Origin: Hordeum vulgare subsp. vulgare | Lineage: Eukaryota; Streptophyta; Magnoliopsida; Poales; Poaceae | Assembly (NCBI RefSeq): GCF_904849725.1 | Contig: NC_058523.1 | Span: 171,226,689 to 171,290,688, forward strand | Direction: 5' to 3' | Length of the DNA stretch: 64,000 nucleotides | Part shown: piece by piece, positions 1-11,785 of the stretch | Layout of the letters: each line of letters opens with the position of its first letter | Numbering within the stretch: position 1 is the first letter of the stretch | Notes under the pieces: model-generated | Database searches by the model: none | Told to the model about the DNA's origin: nothing | The model's input: only the letters and a program-made list of their open reading frames with translations | Program-made: the position numbers and the translations under genes

Positions 1-1222
1 GAAAGATTCAAATAAGAGCTTGTAAAGCAAATCCACATACTCAATCATCCTTTTGTCTTCTGCAATTGCCACAACTCACGTGGTACTAATGAGATCAAAG
101 TTTCAGTCGGACACGGAGAAAGATAGGGGCTTATAGTTTCGCCTCCCAACCATTTACCTCAAGGGTAATATCAACAATAATACTTCATGAATACTTACCT
201 CCAAGTTGACATATGAATATAGATCTTTCCCTAGCATATGACGTTAGCCAATATAAAGGCGAAATAAGGAATTGGTGTAGATCACCATGACTCTTTGAAG
301 GGCAAAAAGTAAAGGTACAAGATAGGCCCTTCGCAGAGGGAAGCAGAGGTTGTCATGCACTTTTGAGGTTTGGATGTGTGTCCTCTTAGTGTGGAGGAAC
401 GTCACTTTATATTGCCTCCTGTGATAAAGAACTTTATTATGCAGTCTGTCGCTTTTATGTCTTTCTCATCATAGGTTCGTACAAAGCTTATTTTCCACAC
501 ACTAATAGATCATACATATTTAGGGAGCAATTTTTATTGCTTGCACTGATGACAACTTACTTGAAGGATCTTATTCAATCCATAGGTAGGTATGGTGGAC
601 TCTCATGGCAAAACTGGGTTGAAGGTTTATGGATGCACAAGTAGTTTCTCTACTTAGTGCGGAAGTTTTGGCTGATATGAGGTGGAAGAAATCGTCACAT
701 GCTAAGGGATCTCTAGTCATATAACATTGTTCGGAACCAAGCAAACACAATTCATTATGTTGTCTTCCTTGTCCAACATCTACTTCTAAGCATGTAATAG
801 TTTAGTGAGTGTTCACAATCATAGATGGTGTTAAGGATGATATATTCATATGGGAACCTCTCCTTCTTTATCACTTCCTATTAATTTCAACGATGACCAA
901 GATCTACGTTTGTCTACCCTCAACAAGTTTCAATCAACATTCTTTTTATATGTGAGGCCATCACTTCCCATAAGATCATTACATGATCTTTCATGCTTTT
1001 GTTCTTTTCTCATTCTCTTGATCATGGCATGAGGCAAGGCCCTTAACTAAGACACTCTTTATTATATGACTCACGAACTCGAATAAATCGGGGGTGACAC
1101 AAAGCAAAACTCAAGCCTAAAACACTAAGAACTTTATTCTACTAGAGAAAGATAAAACCAAAAAGGAACGAACTAAGAAAAGGTAAAGGCAAAAGATGTG
1201 ATGGTGATACGATACCGGGGCA
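1..1222 (-). other. E1 3' non-coding tail (between internal polypurine tract and 3' LTR)
   Basis: This stretch aligns with 42736 to about 43966 of E5 in inverted orientation and has no sustained reading frame. Two 21-base blocks at 324-344 and 582-602 are identical in E5 and almost identical in the distantly related E2. The rest is much less conserved. It may be the remnant of a former env-position gene or untranslated RNA. Confidence 0.6.
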
Positions 1223-1236
1223 ACTCCCCCAAGCTT
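1223..1236 (-). promoter_or_regulatory. Internal polypurine tract of E1
   Basis: The minus strand reads AAGCTTGGGGGAGT, the same motif that precedes the 3' LTR in E5 (AAGCTTGGGGAAGT) and E2. It lies about 34 bases downstream of the extra 3' frame and roughly 1.5 kb before the expected 3' LTR, so it would be a second plus-strand priming site. Priming function is inferred from the match only. Confidence 0.5.
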
Positions 1237-1269
1237 GGCACAAGCCAAGGGGATTGCCCATACCCATGC

Positions 1270-1728
1270 TTAGTTGTCTTCCTTTGGAGGTGATGGTGAT
1301 GGAGTTGTTTTGTCCTTTGATTCCAAGAGGGCCATCAATCTTTGATTTATACCTTGGAGCTCTGTGATACGTTTCTCCAGCAAAGCAACTTCACGAGTGA
1401 GATAAGTATTGCGAACACGAGTTGTTTCACAAAACCTCAAGAGTTCAATCAAGGATGCAGACAGTAGGTGGAGGTAGGGTTGAAGGAAATCCACTTCTTC
1501 AACTTCTTCCTTGTTGAACACAGATTGCACTTCGTCCCACGCCTGATTCTTCTCCTTAGTTTTGCCCTTGGCTTCCGTGACTTCCACTCTTTTCAGATCA
1601 ACAACTTCTTCTTCATAGACTTGAGGGAAATTGTTCTCCCCGACAGATTCCTGAGACGACGTCCTTACTCTAAATCTATGGCAGAAAACAGGCTCGAAAC
1701 GAAAACAGAGGAAAATTGCGTGATACAA
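1270..1728 (-). pseudogene. E1 extra 3' frame (ORF3), coiled-coil protein, start lost
   Basis: An open frame of about 152 codons lies between integrase and the internal polypurine tract. No ATG is visible at its beginning, so it is probably 5'-damaged. The middle is rich in Glu, Lys and Leu with heptad-like spacing (about residues 90-140), suggesting a coiled coil. The C-terminus is a Thr/Pro/Ser-rich tail ending SPPKEDN. The equivalent frame in E5 has a nearly identical tail and upstream sequence but a different body. I do not recognise a family. It occupies the env position of Athila elements but shows no signal peptide or membrane segment. Confidence 0.5.
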
Positions 1729-1745
1729 GGGTCAGACCTTACGGG

Positions 1746-1895
1746 ATAATATATAATGATTTTTCCCAGACCAGAAGGAGTACTCCGCAAGAAAACAGAG
1801 TCCAGGAGGCACACGAGGTGGTCACAAGCCCCCTAGGCGCGGCCAGAGGGTGGCCCGCGCCTCGCAGGCTTGTGGCCTCCTGGTGTGCTTTCCGG
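1746..1895 (-). promoter_or_regulatory. Palindrome plus TATA cassette between pol and ORF3 of E1
   Basis: An imperfect inverted repeat spans about 1801-1895. Paired blocks include CACAAGCC with GGCTTGTG, AGGCGCGG with CCGCGCCT, and GCACAC with GTGTGC. Downstream on the minus strand is a TATA-like run (1748-1756), followed by ORF3. The same arrangement occurs in the LTRs of this family just upstream of their TATA box. It is read here as a candidate internal promoter. Confidence 0.5.
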
Positions 1896-1977
1896 ACTGC
1901 TTTAAATTTTTCTATTTTTTTCAAAAACTCCAAAACGGAGAAAAATTCCTACTAGAAATTTTTTGGAGTCTGTTTAC

Positions 1978-2275
1978 TTACCGAATCACATACCTCTTTG
2001 TTTTCAGAGTCTAAAACATGCTGATAAATATCCCTTAGGTACTCCTCCGGAGTTATGGTATTGATAATATTGCTTTCAACACTTATGGGGGTACCTGAGA
2101 TATAATGCTTGATTCTCTGCCCATTTACCACTCTCGAAAAATTACCTTCCGTGTTGTTGATCTTGATGACACCGGAACGATATACTTCCTCAACAATGTA
2201 AGGACCTTCCCATTTAGATAGAAGCTTGCCTGCAAAAAAATCTTAAACGAGAATTATATAGCAAGACATAATCAC
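1978..2275 (-). pseudogene. E1 integrase C-terminal segment
   Basis: Conceptual translation on the minus strand matches the C-terminal part of the E5 integrase (tail with the KWEGPYIVEEVY and NGQRIKHYISGT motifs). It is out of frame with the upstream pol segment ending at 2276 and ends at TAA (1978-1980). An A-rich tract near 2230-2250 is a likely place of indels. It is part of one broken pol gene. Confidence 0.7.
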
Positions 2276-4204
2276 CTACATTGAACTCACATTTTTGTAT
2301 CTATCATGCCACCTCTTAACCTTTACTTTGAACAACTTGGCATTCTCATATGCCTGAGTTCTCCATTCATCAAGTGAGCTAATATCAAATAACCTCTTCT
2401 CACCAGCAAGTTTGAAATCAAAGTTGACCTGTTTGATTGCCCAATAAGCCTTGTGCTCTAGCTCAAGAGGTAAATGGCATGCTTTGCCGTAAACCATTTT
2501 GTACGGAGACATGCCCATGGGATTCTTATAGGTAGTTTTATAAGCCCGCAGTGCATCATCGAGCTTCTTAGACCAATTCTTTCTAGACCTATTGACAGTC
2601 TTTTGCAGAATTAGTTTAATCTCTCTATTGCTTAGCTCTACTTGACCACCGGAGTGAGGGTGATAGGTAGATGCAATTCTATGATTGACATCGTACTTAG
2701 CAAGCGTTTTACGGAAAGCACCATGAATGAAATGTGAACCACCGTCGGTCATTAGATATCTAGGGACTCCAAATCTAGGGAAAATAACTTCTTTAAGCAT
2801 CCTGATAGAGGTGTTGTGATCATCACTACTAGTTGGGATAGCTTCTACCCATTTAGTGACGTAATCAACAACAACTAGGATATGAGTATACCCGTTGGAT
2901 TTTGGAAAAGGTCCCATATAATCAAAGCCCCAAACATGAAATGGTTCAATGATAAGTGAATAGTTCATATGCATTTCCTGACGTTTACCGATATTACCTA
3001 TTCTTTGACATTCGTCACAAGACAAGACAAACTTACGGGCATCCTTGAAGAGGTTGGGCCAATAGAAACCTGATTGCAATACCTTGTGCATAGTTCTATC
3101 TCCCGCATGGTGTCCTCCGTAGGCCTCGGAGTGACACTTTTGTAGGATCTGTCCCTGTTCATGTTCAGGTACACAACGTCTAATAACACCATCTACTCCT
3201 TCCTTGTAAAGGTGAGGATCATCCCAAAAGTAATGTCTCAAATCAAAGAAGAATTTCTTCTTTTGCTGGTATGTGAAACTAGGTGGTAAATATTTGGCAA
3301 TGATATATTTTGCATAATCAGCATACCACGATGTACTATGTGAAGCATTGATGACATTCAATTGCTCATGAGGAAAGGTATCATCAATAGGTTGTGGGTC
3401 ATCAAGAACATTCTCCAACCTAGACAAGTTATCTGCTACGGGGTTATCAGCACCCTTCCTATCGACAACATGCAAATCAAATTCTTGTAGCAAGAGAACC
3501 CATCTGATAAGTCTAGGTTTAGCGTCTTTCTTCTCCATGAGGTACTTGATAGCAGCGTGATCACTCTGAATAGTGACTTTGGAATCAACTGTGTAAGATC
3601 TGAATTCTTCACATGCAAACATGACTGCTAAAAATTCCTTTTCCGTAGTAGCATAGTTTCTTTGGGCATTGTCTAGAGTTTTACTAGCATAGTGAATAAC
3701 ATTCAACTTCTTGTCAACTCTTTTTCCTAGAACCGCACCAACATCATAATCACTGGCATCACACATGATTTCAAAAGGTAAGTTCCAATCAGGTGGTTGA
3801 ACAATACGTGCAGTTATCAAGGCCTTCTTAAGTATTTTGAAGGCTTCCTCACAATCATCTTCAAAAACAAAAGGAATATCCTTTTGCAAGAGATTGGTAA
3901 GAGGCCTAGAAATCTTAGAGAAGTCTTTAATGAACCTTCTATAGAAACCACCATGACCAAGGAAACTTCTTATACCTTTGATATCTGTGGGGCATGGCAT
4001 TTTCTCGATTGCATCAACCTTAGCCTTATCGACTGCAACACCTCTTTCAGAAACTTTATGTCCTAAGACGATGCCTTCATTAACCATAAAGTGGCACTTC
4101 TTCCAATTCAAGACAAGGTTGGTGTCTTTACATCTCTGCAAGACTCGATCAAGGTTGCTGAGGCAATCATCAAAAGAAGACCCGTAAACGAAGAAGTCAT
4201 CCAT
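2276..4204 (-). pseudogene. pol: E1 pol: end of RT, RNase H and integrase
   Basis: An open stretch of 642 codons. It begins at the RT catalytic motif ([10 protein letters not shown], equivalent to YxDD) and continues into RNase H with acidic residues near D149, E190, D215 and D258. The integrase zinc finger follows (H358, H365 or H366, C396, C399), then the DDE core with D428 (WGFDYMGPF), D487 (MTDGGSHF) and E523 ([11 protein letters not shown]). RT copies RNA to DNA, RNase H removes the RNA and integrase inserts the DNA. A TAG separates it from the N-terminal RT part, and a frameshift near 2280 cuts off the integrase tail. E5 40009-41854 is the sister copy. Confidence 0.9.
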
Positions 4205-4210
4205 GAAAAC

Positions 4211-4852
4211 CTATACAATGTTTTCGCAAAAGTCAGAGAATATAGCCATCATACATCTTTGAAAGGTGGCAGGTGCATTACATAAGCCAAAAGGCATACG
4301 TCTGTAAGCAAAGGTACCGAAAGGGCAGGTGAAAGTGGTTTTCTCCTGATCAGCTTGTGCAACTGGTATTTGGGAGAAACCAGAATAACCGTCTAGAAAG
4401 CAGAAGTGTGTGTGTTTAGACAGTCTTTCTAGTATTTGGTCGATAAAAGGCAAAGGGTAATGATCTTTCCTAGTAGCTTTATTCAATTTCCTAAAATCTA
4501 TCACCATCCTATAGCCAGTAATAATGCTTTATGGGATCAATTCATCCTTATCATTAGGGACAACGGTAATACCTCCCTTCTTAGGTACGCAATACACCAG
4601 ACTTACCCAATCACTATGAGCAATAAGATAGATAATACCTGCTTCCAGGAGCTTTAGTATTTCTTTTCTTACTACCTCTTTCATCTTAGGATTTAATCTC
4701 CGTTGATGATCAGCGATTGGTTTGGAATCAGGATCGATTTTAATCTTGTATTGGCATAGAGTGGGACTAATACCCTTAAGATCATCAAGAGTATATCCAA
4801 TAGCAGCACAGTGCTTCCTCAGAGTTTTCAGTAACTTCTTTTCTTCATGCTC
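4211..4852 (-). pseudogene. pol: E1 pol: N-terminal RT segment
   Basis: The segment 4507-4211 reads MVIDFRKLNKATRKDHYPLP through MPFGLCNAPATFQRCM, the fingers and palm of a Ty3/gypsy reverse transcriptase. It stops at TAG just before the FMDD active-site segment that opens the next frame. Upstream (4852-4508) the frame is broken but matches the E5 stretch with KEILKLLEAGIIY and VSPVHCVPKKGG. One visible change at the stop is G to T relative to E5 (GAG to TAG). Confidence 0.85.
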
Positions 4853-5373
4853 TCAGAGGCTAGCACTAATTATAACAGGATATATCTCTTTTTCATCAAG
4901 ATAAGCATACTTAAGAGTATCAGGCAACTGTTTAAGCTCGAACACAGGATCACCCTTTGGTGGTGGTGGATCTCCAAGCAGTTCAACAGGCAAATTATTC
5001 TTAAGGATAGTATATTGTTCAAAGATAACTCTATCTATCTCATCCCTTTCATCCATATTCATATCACTTTCATGCACAAGCAAGTATTGCTCTAAAGGAT
5101 CAGTAGGATGCACGGTAATAGAAGCTAGGGAAATGGTTTCATCCTTACTAGACGTCTCCTTTTCATGAGGTTGTCTACCAAACTTGGAGAAATTGAACTC
5201 ATGTGACACACCTTCAAAGCCAACAGTGACAGTTTGCTTCTCACAGTCAATATGAGCACTGACGGTATTGAGGAAGGGTCTGCCAAATATGATGGGACAA
5301 AAGCTGTCTTATGGGTAGCAAGAATGAGGAAATCAGCAGGATACTTCGTTTTACCACACAAGACTTCAACATC
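4853..5373 (-). pseudogene. E1 protease C-terminus and protease-RT linker
   Basis: The segment 5209-4853 is open for 118 codons (SHEFNFSKFGRQPHEKE onward) and ends at TGA where E5 reads through. Between 5361 and 5210 the match to E5 is in another frame, so at least one single-base indel lies near 5300. The segment links the protease (5374 onward) with RT. It is acidic, contains PPPPKGDPVFELKQLP and has no recognised domain. Confidence 0.7.
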
Positions 5374-6659
5374 TCAAACAATTCCCACACGACAAATAGT
5401 ATCTCTATTGGCAAGATGGATAGTGACATCAATAGGTTCCATCTCAACAGGTGCAATCTCGTCTTTAATTTCATCATATAAGGATTGAGGTATTGCACTA
5501 ACACTAGCACCCACATCACATAAACCATGATAACAATGATCTCCTATCTTAACAGAAACGACAGGCATGCTAACAACATGCCTATGTTTGTGTCTAGCAT
5601 GTGGTTTAGCAATTCTAGCAGCATCTTCACAGAAATGAATATCATGGCCATCAACATTGTCGGACAGGAGGTCTTTGATAATAGCAATGCTAGGTTCAAC
5701 TCTAATTTGCTCAGGGGGTGTAGGTGTTCTAATGTAGCCCCTACGTATAACAGTTGAAACTTTAGAATGATCCTTTATCCTAATAGGGAAAGGTGGTTTC
5801 TCAATGTAAGCACTGGGAACAACAGGATCATTATAGGCAATGACTTTCTCTTCAACTGGATTGGGTTTAACTACATTGACTTCTAAGGGAGGATGATATT
5901 TAAACCACGTATCTTTAGGGAGATCAATATGAGCTGCAAATGATTCACACAATGAAGCTACTATGTCAGGGTCAAGTCCATACTTAGCGCTAAAGTCACA
6001 AAAAGTATTTGTTTCGACAAAGGATTTAACGCAACCAAACTTGAAAGTCATACCTGACTCCTTACCTTCATCAAGCTCCCAATCTTCAGAGTTGCGTTTA
6101 ATTCTTTCCAATAAATTCCATTCGAAGTCAATATCTCTCTTCATAAAAGAACCGGTACAAGAAGTGTCAAGCATGGTGCGATCATCATGAGAAAGCCAAG
6201 CATAGAAGTTCTGAATGATAATTTCTCTCGAGAGCTCATGGCTGGGGCATGAATATAACATTGATTTAAGCCTCCCCCAAGCTTGAGCGATGCTTTCTTT
6301 GTCACGAGGCCAAAAATTATAAATATAATTCCGATCACGATGTACTAGATGCATAGGATAAAACTTTTGATGAAATTCCAATTTCAACCGATTGTAGTTC
6401 CATGATCTAGTATCATCACATATCCTATACCATGTCAACGCCTTATCCCTCAAAGATAAGGGAAAGACCTTCTTCTTGACCTCATCCTCGGGCAAACCTG
6501 CAAGCTTAAATAAACCACAAACTTCATCTACATAGATTAGATGCAAGTCTGGATGTGATGTTCCATCTCTTGTAAAAGGATTAGCCACCAGTTTCTCAAG
6601 CATACCCGAAGGAAATTCATAGCAAATATTTTCAGTAGGTGCAGCAGGTTCAGGAGCAA
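5374..6659 (-). pseudogene. gag: E1 gag and protease (5' end separated by E2)
   Basis: About 428 codons are open. The gag core (ANPFTRDGTSHPDLHLIYVD, QAWGRLKSMLYSCP) is the Athila-type capsid region. Near the end is a retropepsin-like motif, LCDVGASVSAIP. It has DVGA rather than DTGA, which also occurs in E5 and as DLGA in E2. The frame ends at TGA where E5 has AGA. The apparent start inside the E2 LTR is spurious: the true first codons of gag are at 31204-31136, on the other side of E2. The stretch 5785-6659 is duplicated at 28820-29691 with roughly 5-7% difference in the parts I compared. Confidence 0.85.
6268..6284 (-). promoter_or_regulatory. Polypurine motif inside E1 gag
   Basis: The minus strand reads AAGCTTGGGGGAGGCTT within codons for QAWGRL. 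It shares AAGCTTGGGGGAG with the element's other polypurine tracts. The same motif is at the same gag position in E5 (37577-37593), the gag copy at 29301-29316 and, with one G fewer, E2 (28007-28021). It may be only protein constraint. Confidence 0.35.
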
Positions 6660-7647
6660 TTATAACCCACAAGTATAGGGGATCGCAACAGTTTTCGAGG
6701 GTAGAGTATTCAACCCAAATTTATTGATTCAACTCAAGGGGAAGCCAAAGAATATTCTCAAGTATTAGCAGTTTAGTTGTCAATTCAACCACACCTGAAA
6801 GATTTAGTATCTGCAGCGAAGTATCAGTAGAAAGGTAGTGTGATAGCAACAGTAGCAACAGTAACCAGTAGCACCAAAGTGACAACAGTTGCAGCAAAGT
6901 AACAACAGTAGCAACAGAGTAACAGTAGCAGTAGTGACAGCAGTAGCGGCAAAGTAACATAGCAAGGACCAGGAGGAAAAGACTCATAGGCATTGGATCG
7001 GTGATGGATGACTATGCCGGATTCTATTCATCATGTAACAACTATAACACGGAGAGATATGTAACTAGCTCTAGTTCGTCAATCTAATGTAGGCATGTAT
7101 TCCGCATGTAGTCATACGTGCTTAGGGAAAAGAACTTGCATGCCATCTATTGTCCATCCCTCCCGTGGCAGCGGGGTCCTAATGGAAACTACGAGATATT
7201 AAGGTTCTCCTTTTAATAAAGAACCGGACCAACGCATTAACACTTGGTGAATACATGAACTCCTCATACTATGGTCATCTCCGGGAGTGGTTCTGGCTAT
7301 TGTCACTCCGGGGTTGTCGGGTCATAACACATAGTAGGTGACTACAACTTGCAAGATAGGATCAAGAACACACATATATTGGCGACAACATAATAGGTTC
7401 AGATCTGAAATCATGGCACTCGGGCCCTAGTGACAAGCATTAAGCATGGCAAAGTAGTAGCAACATCAATTTCAGAACATAGTGGATACTAGGGATCAAT
7501 CCCTGTCAAAACTAACTCGATTACATGATAGATCTCATCCAACCCATCACCGTCCAGCAAGCCTACGATGAGATTACTCATGAACGGTGAAGAGCATCAT
7601 GGAATTGGCGATGAAGGAAGGTTGGTGATGACGATGGCGATGATCTC
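6660..7647 (-). repeat. E2 3' LTR, left part
   Basis: It matches 29692 to about 30682 of the E2 LTR copy and is interrupted at 7647/21953 by E3, whose target duplication ATCTC is 7643-7647 and 21953-21957. It contains a CAG/CAA-rich low-complexity stretch at about 6840-6965. The outer end reads TTATAACCC on the plus strand instead of a canonical TG..CA terminus. Confidence 0.85.
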
Positions 7648-10600
7648 TGTCGGGACCCCGATGCTAAGCCATAGGAATCCAGCCTGTAACACATCGCATC
7701 CCTTTGTGGTCTCACGCACGGTTAACTCCACGGCTGCAGCCTTACCTTAGCCGGGACCGTTTGCATCTTTTGACTCACGTATGCGATAGTGTCGCTAGCA
7801 ATCCAATGTCAAAGAACCCGGATCGACATGTCTAGTCATAAACCAAAGTGGCAGTTCCGCACAAGGACAGGCATACATGACCCAACAAAGTAGGTGTCGG
7901 TCATCAACGAACGTAGACGAGTCGTAGCAAGCTACAAGGACTCCATTACGTCGCGTGACATTTCCCCAAAGGGGACAGACACAGCAGCTAAGAAGGACAC
8001 ATGCCGGTCAACCAATGTGTCCGGAGCAGTAGCGAACTACCAAGGCTCGTTGGATCACAAAGGGGCATTTCCTTGTAAGGAATGCTACTAAAGTTCATGA
8101 CTAGGTATTCGAACCCCATACATATCAAGTAAGACACACGTACGCATGGCATACCGATATGTATAGATATATCGATGGCACCACAACATAACCATAACCA
8201 TACAAGCTTTATTTAAGAGGCTCGGAAGAGCCACACACATAATATTACACAGTAAGGGTCTCACGACCCATAATAGCAGTCATACAATACAAGCCAGCGG
8301 AAGAGTTATAAACTGTCTGGGTACAGACAGGGCAACTAGTAGGCACGTGGCCTGACTATACTACAGAGCCGACGTAGGGCCAGATCGTAGCTGGGACACC
8401 AGCTACTCGTCGTCGTCGATGTCTACGAAGAACCCTCCATTAGGGTCATTAGCAACCTCTGCAACATTTATTAAGCAAACATGAGTACGAAGGTACTCAG
8501 CAAGACTTTAGGAGAACTAACTACTCATGCAAGGTATCAAAAGGTATTGTGGGGTTTCAGGCGGAAAGCCAGCATTTGACTCGTGGCTAGACAACTTGCA
8601 TTTTTAAATAATTTTGACAACTTGATTTCTCGCACACGAGTCCACTAACACCACAACAATACACTATCGTGGAATCATTCCGTCTCCGTACGGAAATGCC
8701 GTCCACGACACTCACGCTTATCTTGACAGTTTTATGAGTAGCCATTGAAGTTATCTATGAACAACATATGTCTCCAAGTAGTCCATATCCGTGGACGCGG
8801 CTATTCGAATAGATCATAACCCTGCAGGGGTGTACTTCGTCACACACGCTCCCGCCACTTATCGCCATGTGCACGTCATGCACCTCGGCAACCTTCAAGC
8901 GGAAGCCCAGCGAGGGAGTCGGCCACGACCGTTAACCACACTAGTACCTAGTCCAGGTTTATCGCCTATCTGAGAGTAACCCGTACGGAAGTCCGACCGA
9001 GGTTTCCGCCATGGCCTCAAACGATGTGCGCAGGGTTCCCAAGCCCACCATCCGGGTGCCACTTGGTACACCGTGCCACTGCCTACCGCATCACGGTCCA
9101 CCTCTCAGGTCAGCACCATGCACGGCCTCCAGCATTACTATAAACACCAGAAACTACTTGCAACTCCTGGACCGAGTACTACGCGATTAATAGGCCGAGC
9201 GGGGTCATATTTCAGGGCCCAGCATGTGGTAGTATCTAGTCTTGGATTACATACACGGAACTCAGTTCCTAAGAACGGTTCCAATGAAACAACCCACCAT
9301 GTACTCCTACACAGCCTTTCACCGGTACCTTTACCAAATCAAGTTCAACACACAACCTTTGCTCACCGAACACATTCCACATTTCTATTCATCTCCCAGA
9401 TGACAGACCATACACAACTCTAAGCATAGCATGCATAGCAGGATAAGGCACACCATAGCCTAAGCAACTACCAGGTATGCTAGGTTGCAAGGTTCGGCTA
9501 TTTACAGTGACAAGGTTAAGTCATGCAAAGGAAGTGGGTCCAACTATCGTGGCAAAAGCAGTTGAAGCATTTGATCCTAATGCAATAAATAGGTGCAGGA
9601 GCAAGAACATAGGAGTTATCGGGATGATCAAAAGGGTTGCTTGCCTTGTTGCTCAGAGGAGGAACGATATCCGTCAGACGGATATTCGATGGAATCCGGG
9701 GGTGCGGAGCCTACCGAAATGAATGGCAACATTCAATAACAATCATATGCACTCAAAATGATGCATGAGCATGGCATGAGAATGCAAGGTGATAAGTTAT
9801 TATTTTCAACATGTAATAGGTTTAGAGTTGATTTGAATCACATTCGAATAGCAATTCAAACGGGTATTCTCGGATACCGGTTTAATTGATTCGACCTGAT
9901 GCTCGGTTCATCTTGATGTTAACATGCATGAATTGTCATGTTATGATACTGATTTATAAATAGGGCAGTGTGTGATCATTGCAAATATAATGAAATTTGA
10001 ATATTTTTGCAAATTCCATTTATAAGGTGATTAAAAGAATTGAATTATTCCTTATTTCACAATTTAGGGTTCTGTAACTTTTTCAAACATAGTTGAAAAT
10101 AGCATAATCAGAATCCTTGAATTTTTCTGATACTTTTTCATATATAAATTATTTTCATTGGAGTTACAAATAAATTTCTATGATTTTTACAAATTTTAGC
10201 AATTTCCCGAATTAGTTTTAAACTGGAAATTCCATTTATTGCATCAGGCTGACGTTAGCAGGTCAAACCTGACAGGGGGCCCCCACTGGTCAGCCTCTCT
10301 GGGACTAATCCCGCGCTGACCAGCCCCTAATTGGGGTTTGACCAGGCGTGGGGCCCTCTGGCAGCGACTGAGGGGAGGGCGATTACGCCCTAATGGTCGG
10401 CCACATCGACGGCCACCGGAGGGTGGTCGCCGGCGACCAGACCCGCGGCGGAGGGCTCGTCGGAGGCGACCTAGACGGCGCTGCACAACACCAAAATGCA
10501 CGCGGTTTGCTGCTACAGCATGCTCGCGAAGTGGCCGATCTGGCAGGACCATCTGGGGAGGCTAGGGTCGCCGGAAGAGGCGTCGGCGACGAGCCGGAGC

Positions 10601-11785
10601 GGCGACCGAAGCTCGGGCGTCATCGGGGGCTTTGAATCAGAGGGATCTACGCTCGGTTCTTAGCTGCTACGGCATCTACGCGTCGTCCCGGAGCTGCTGG
10701 TGCCCTCGGAAGGACGAGCTGATCATCAGAGGGCTACCGGCGACGAGCGGCAGCGGCGGTCCTCGTCGGGCTACGGTGAAACTAGGGCTAGAGGAGGGGA
10801 TCGAGGGGGAAAACTTAGGGGAAACGACCGCATGCTCACGGGGAGTGCAGAGCAGAGCTTAGACGGCTCGGGGAAGGCCTGGGGGCGACGAATCGACGGG
10901 AGAGGTCCGGCGGCCGGAGGAGGAAGACGACGGCGTTGCGGGCGTTGCAGGGCTCGAGGAGGCTTCGGCTTCTGCAGAGACGACCAGGGCGACGAGGCGG
11001 AGCTAATGGCGTGCTCTGGGAGGGGATCCTATGGCCAGGGGCACGGGCAGCTCGAGCTCGAGCTCGGCTCTAATGGCGGCAGCAGGGAGAAGGAGGGGAT
11101 CCGGGAGGAGGGGAAGAACCGAGGTGGGGAATGGATAGGGGAGGCTCTGGGGAGCTTATCCCCGTCGTCGCCAGCGCGACCGGCGGCCAGGCAGGCACGC
11201 AGGTGCGTGGCCGCGCCGGAGGAGGCGGCGGCCACCTCCTGCTGCCTACTGGCGCGAGGGAGGGGACGAGCGGGGAGATGGGCCGGGCCAGGCTTAGGCG
11301 ACAGGTAAGGTTTTTCCATTTTTTTCTGTTTTTGTTTTTCTGTTTTGCTAGTTATTGTTTTGCTAATTAATTCAGCTCCAAAACAAAAAGTAAAAACTAT
11401 TTTAGACCTCCTGAAATATTTGTTATAATATCCCCACTCATTTCCAAGGTTTTCAACATTTTTGGAAAATTATAGTTTCTGATTTCAATTTTTAAATTTG
11501 AAACCAGTGGCTTTTGCATTTATTTAAAATGCTTAAAGTGTCAAGAAAATAGTTTTCTCCAATGCTCATTTACTTTCATGATTTATCAGAAAGTTTGAAC
11601 ATTTCTTGAGGCCATTTTGGGTTCATTGATTTTGAACTAGTTTGAGATTTCCTTTAATTGAAATGGTGGCTAGGGTTTTGAGTTTTTCCTTTGCCACTTT
11701 GTTGTTTTTGTTGAAACTTCTTAGATGCAAATGCAAAGAAAACGTGAGCACAATGCTATCTTACTTAAGGGTTAGGGATGTGACA
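7648..11785 (-). repeat. E3 3' LTR (left copy)
   Basis: 4138 bp. On the plus strand it starts TGTCGGGACCCCGATG and ends GGGATGTGACA, so in element orientation it runs TGTCACATCC to CCCCGACA. The last codons and stop of pol extend into it (TAA at 11772-11774). A GC-rich block lies at about 10250-11310. The small reading frames in it are LTR sequence repeated in the other LTR, not genes. Confidence 0.95.
10250..11320. other. GC- and CpG-rich island within the E3 LTR
   Basis: About 1 kb of strongly GC-rich sequence is flanked by AT-rich LTR sequence on both sides. It opens long frames on both strands because stop codons are rare at this composition. On the plus strand it ends in GCGACAGGTAAGGTTTTT, a textbook plant 5' splice-donor context, although the element itself is on the minus strand. 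The same block is at about 20400-21475 in the other LTR. Confidence 0.6.

Noticed and set aside
3797..4285. Plus-strand frames opposite E1 pol
   Set aside because: They are antisense shadows of the RT and RNase H coding strand.
6840..6990. CAG/CAA repeat coding for polyglutamine or a satellite
   Set aside because: It is irregular, lies in the E2 LTR and recurs at 29880-29995 as part of that LTR.
8791..9423. Small frames repeated at 18939-19571
   Set aside because: They are E3 LTR duplicates without ATG context, homologues or codon signal.
10700..11308. A 202-codon frame and several others in GC-rich sequence
   Set aside because: They lie in the E3 LTR, the equivalent frame is broken in the other LTR copy, and GC-rich DNA rarely shows stops.
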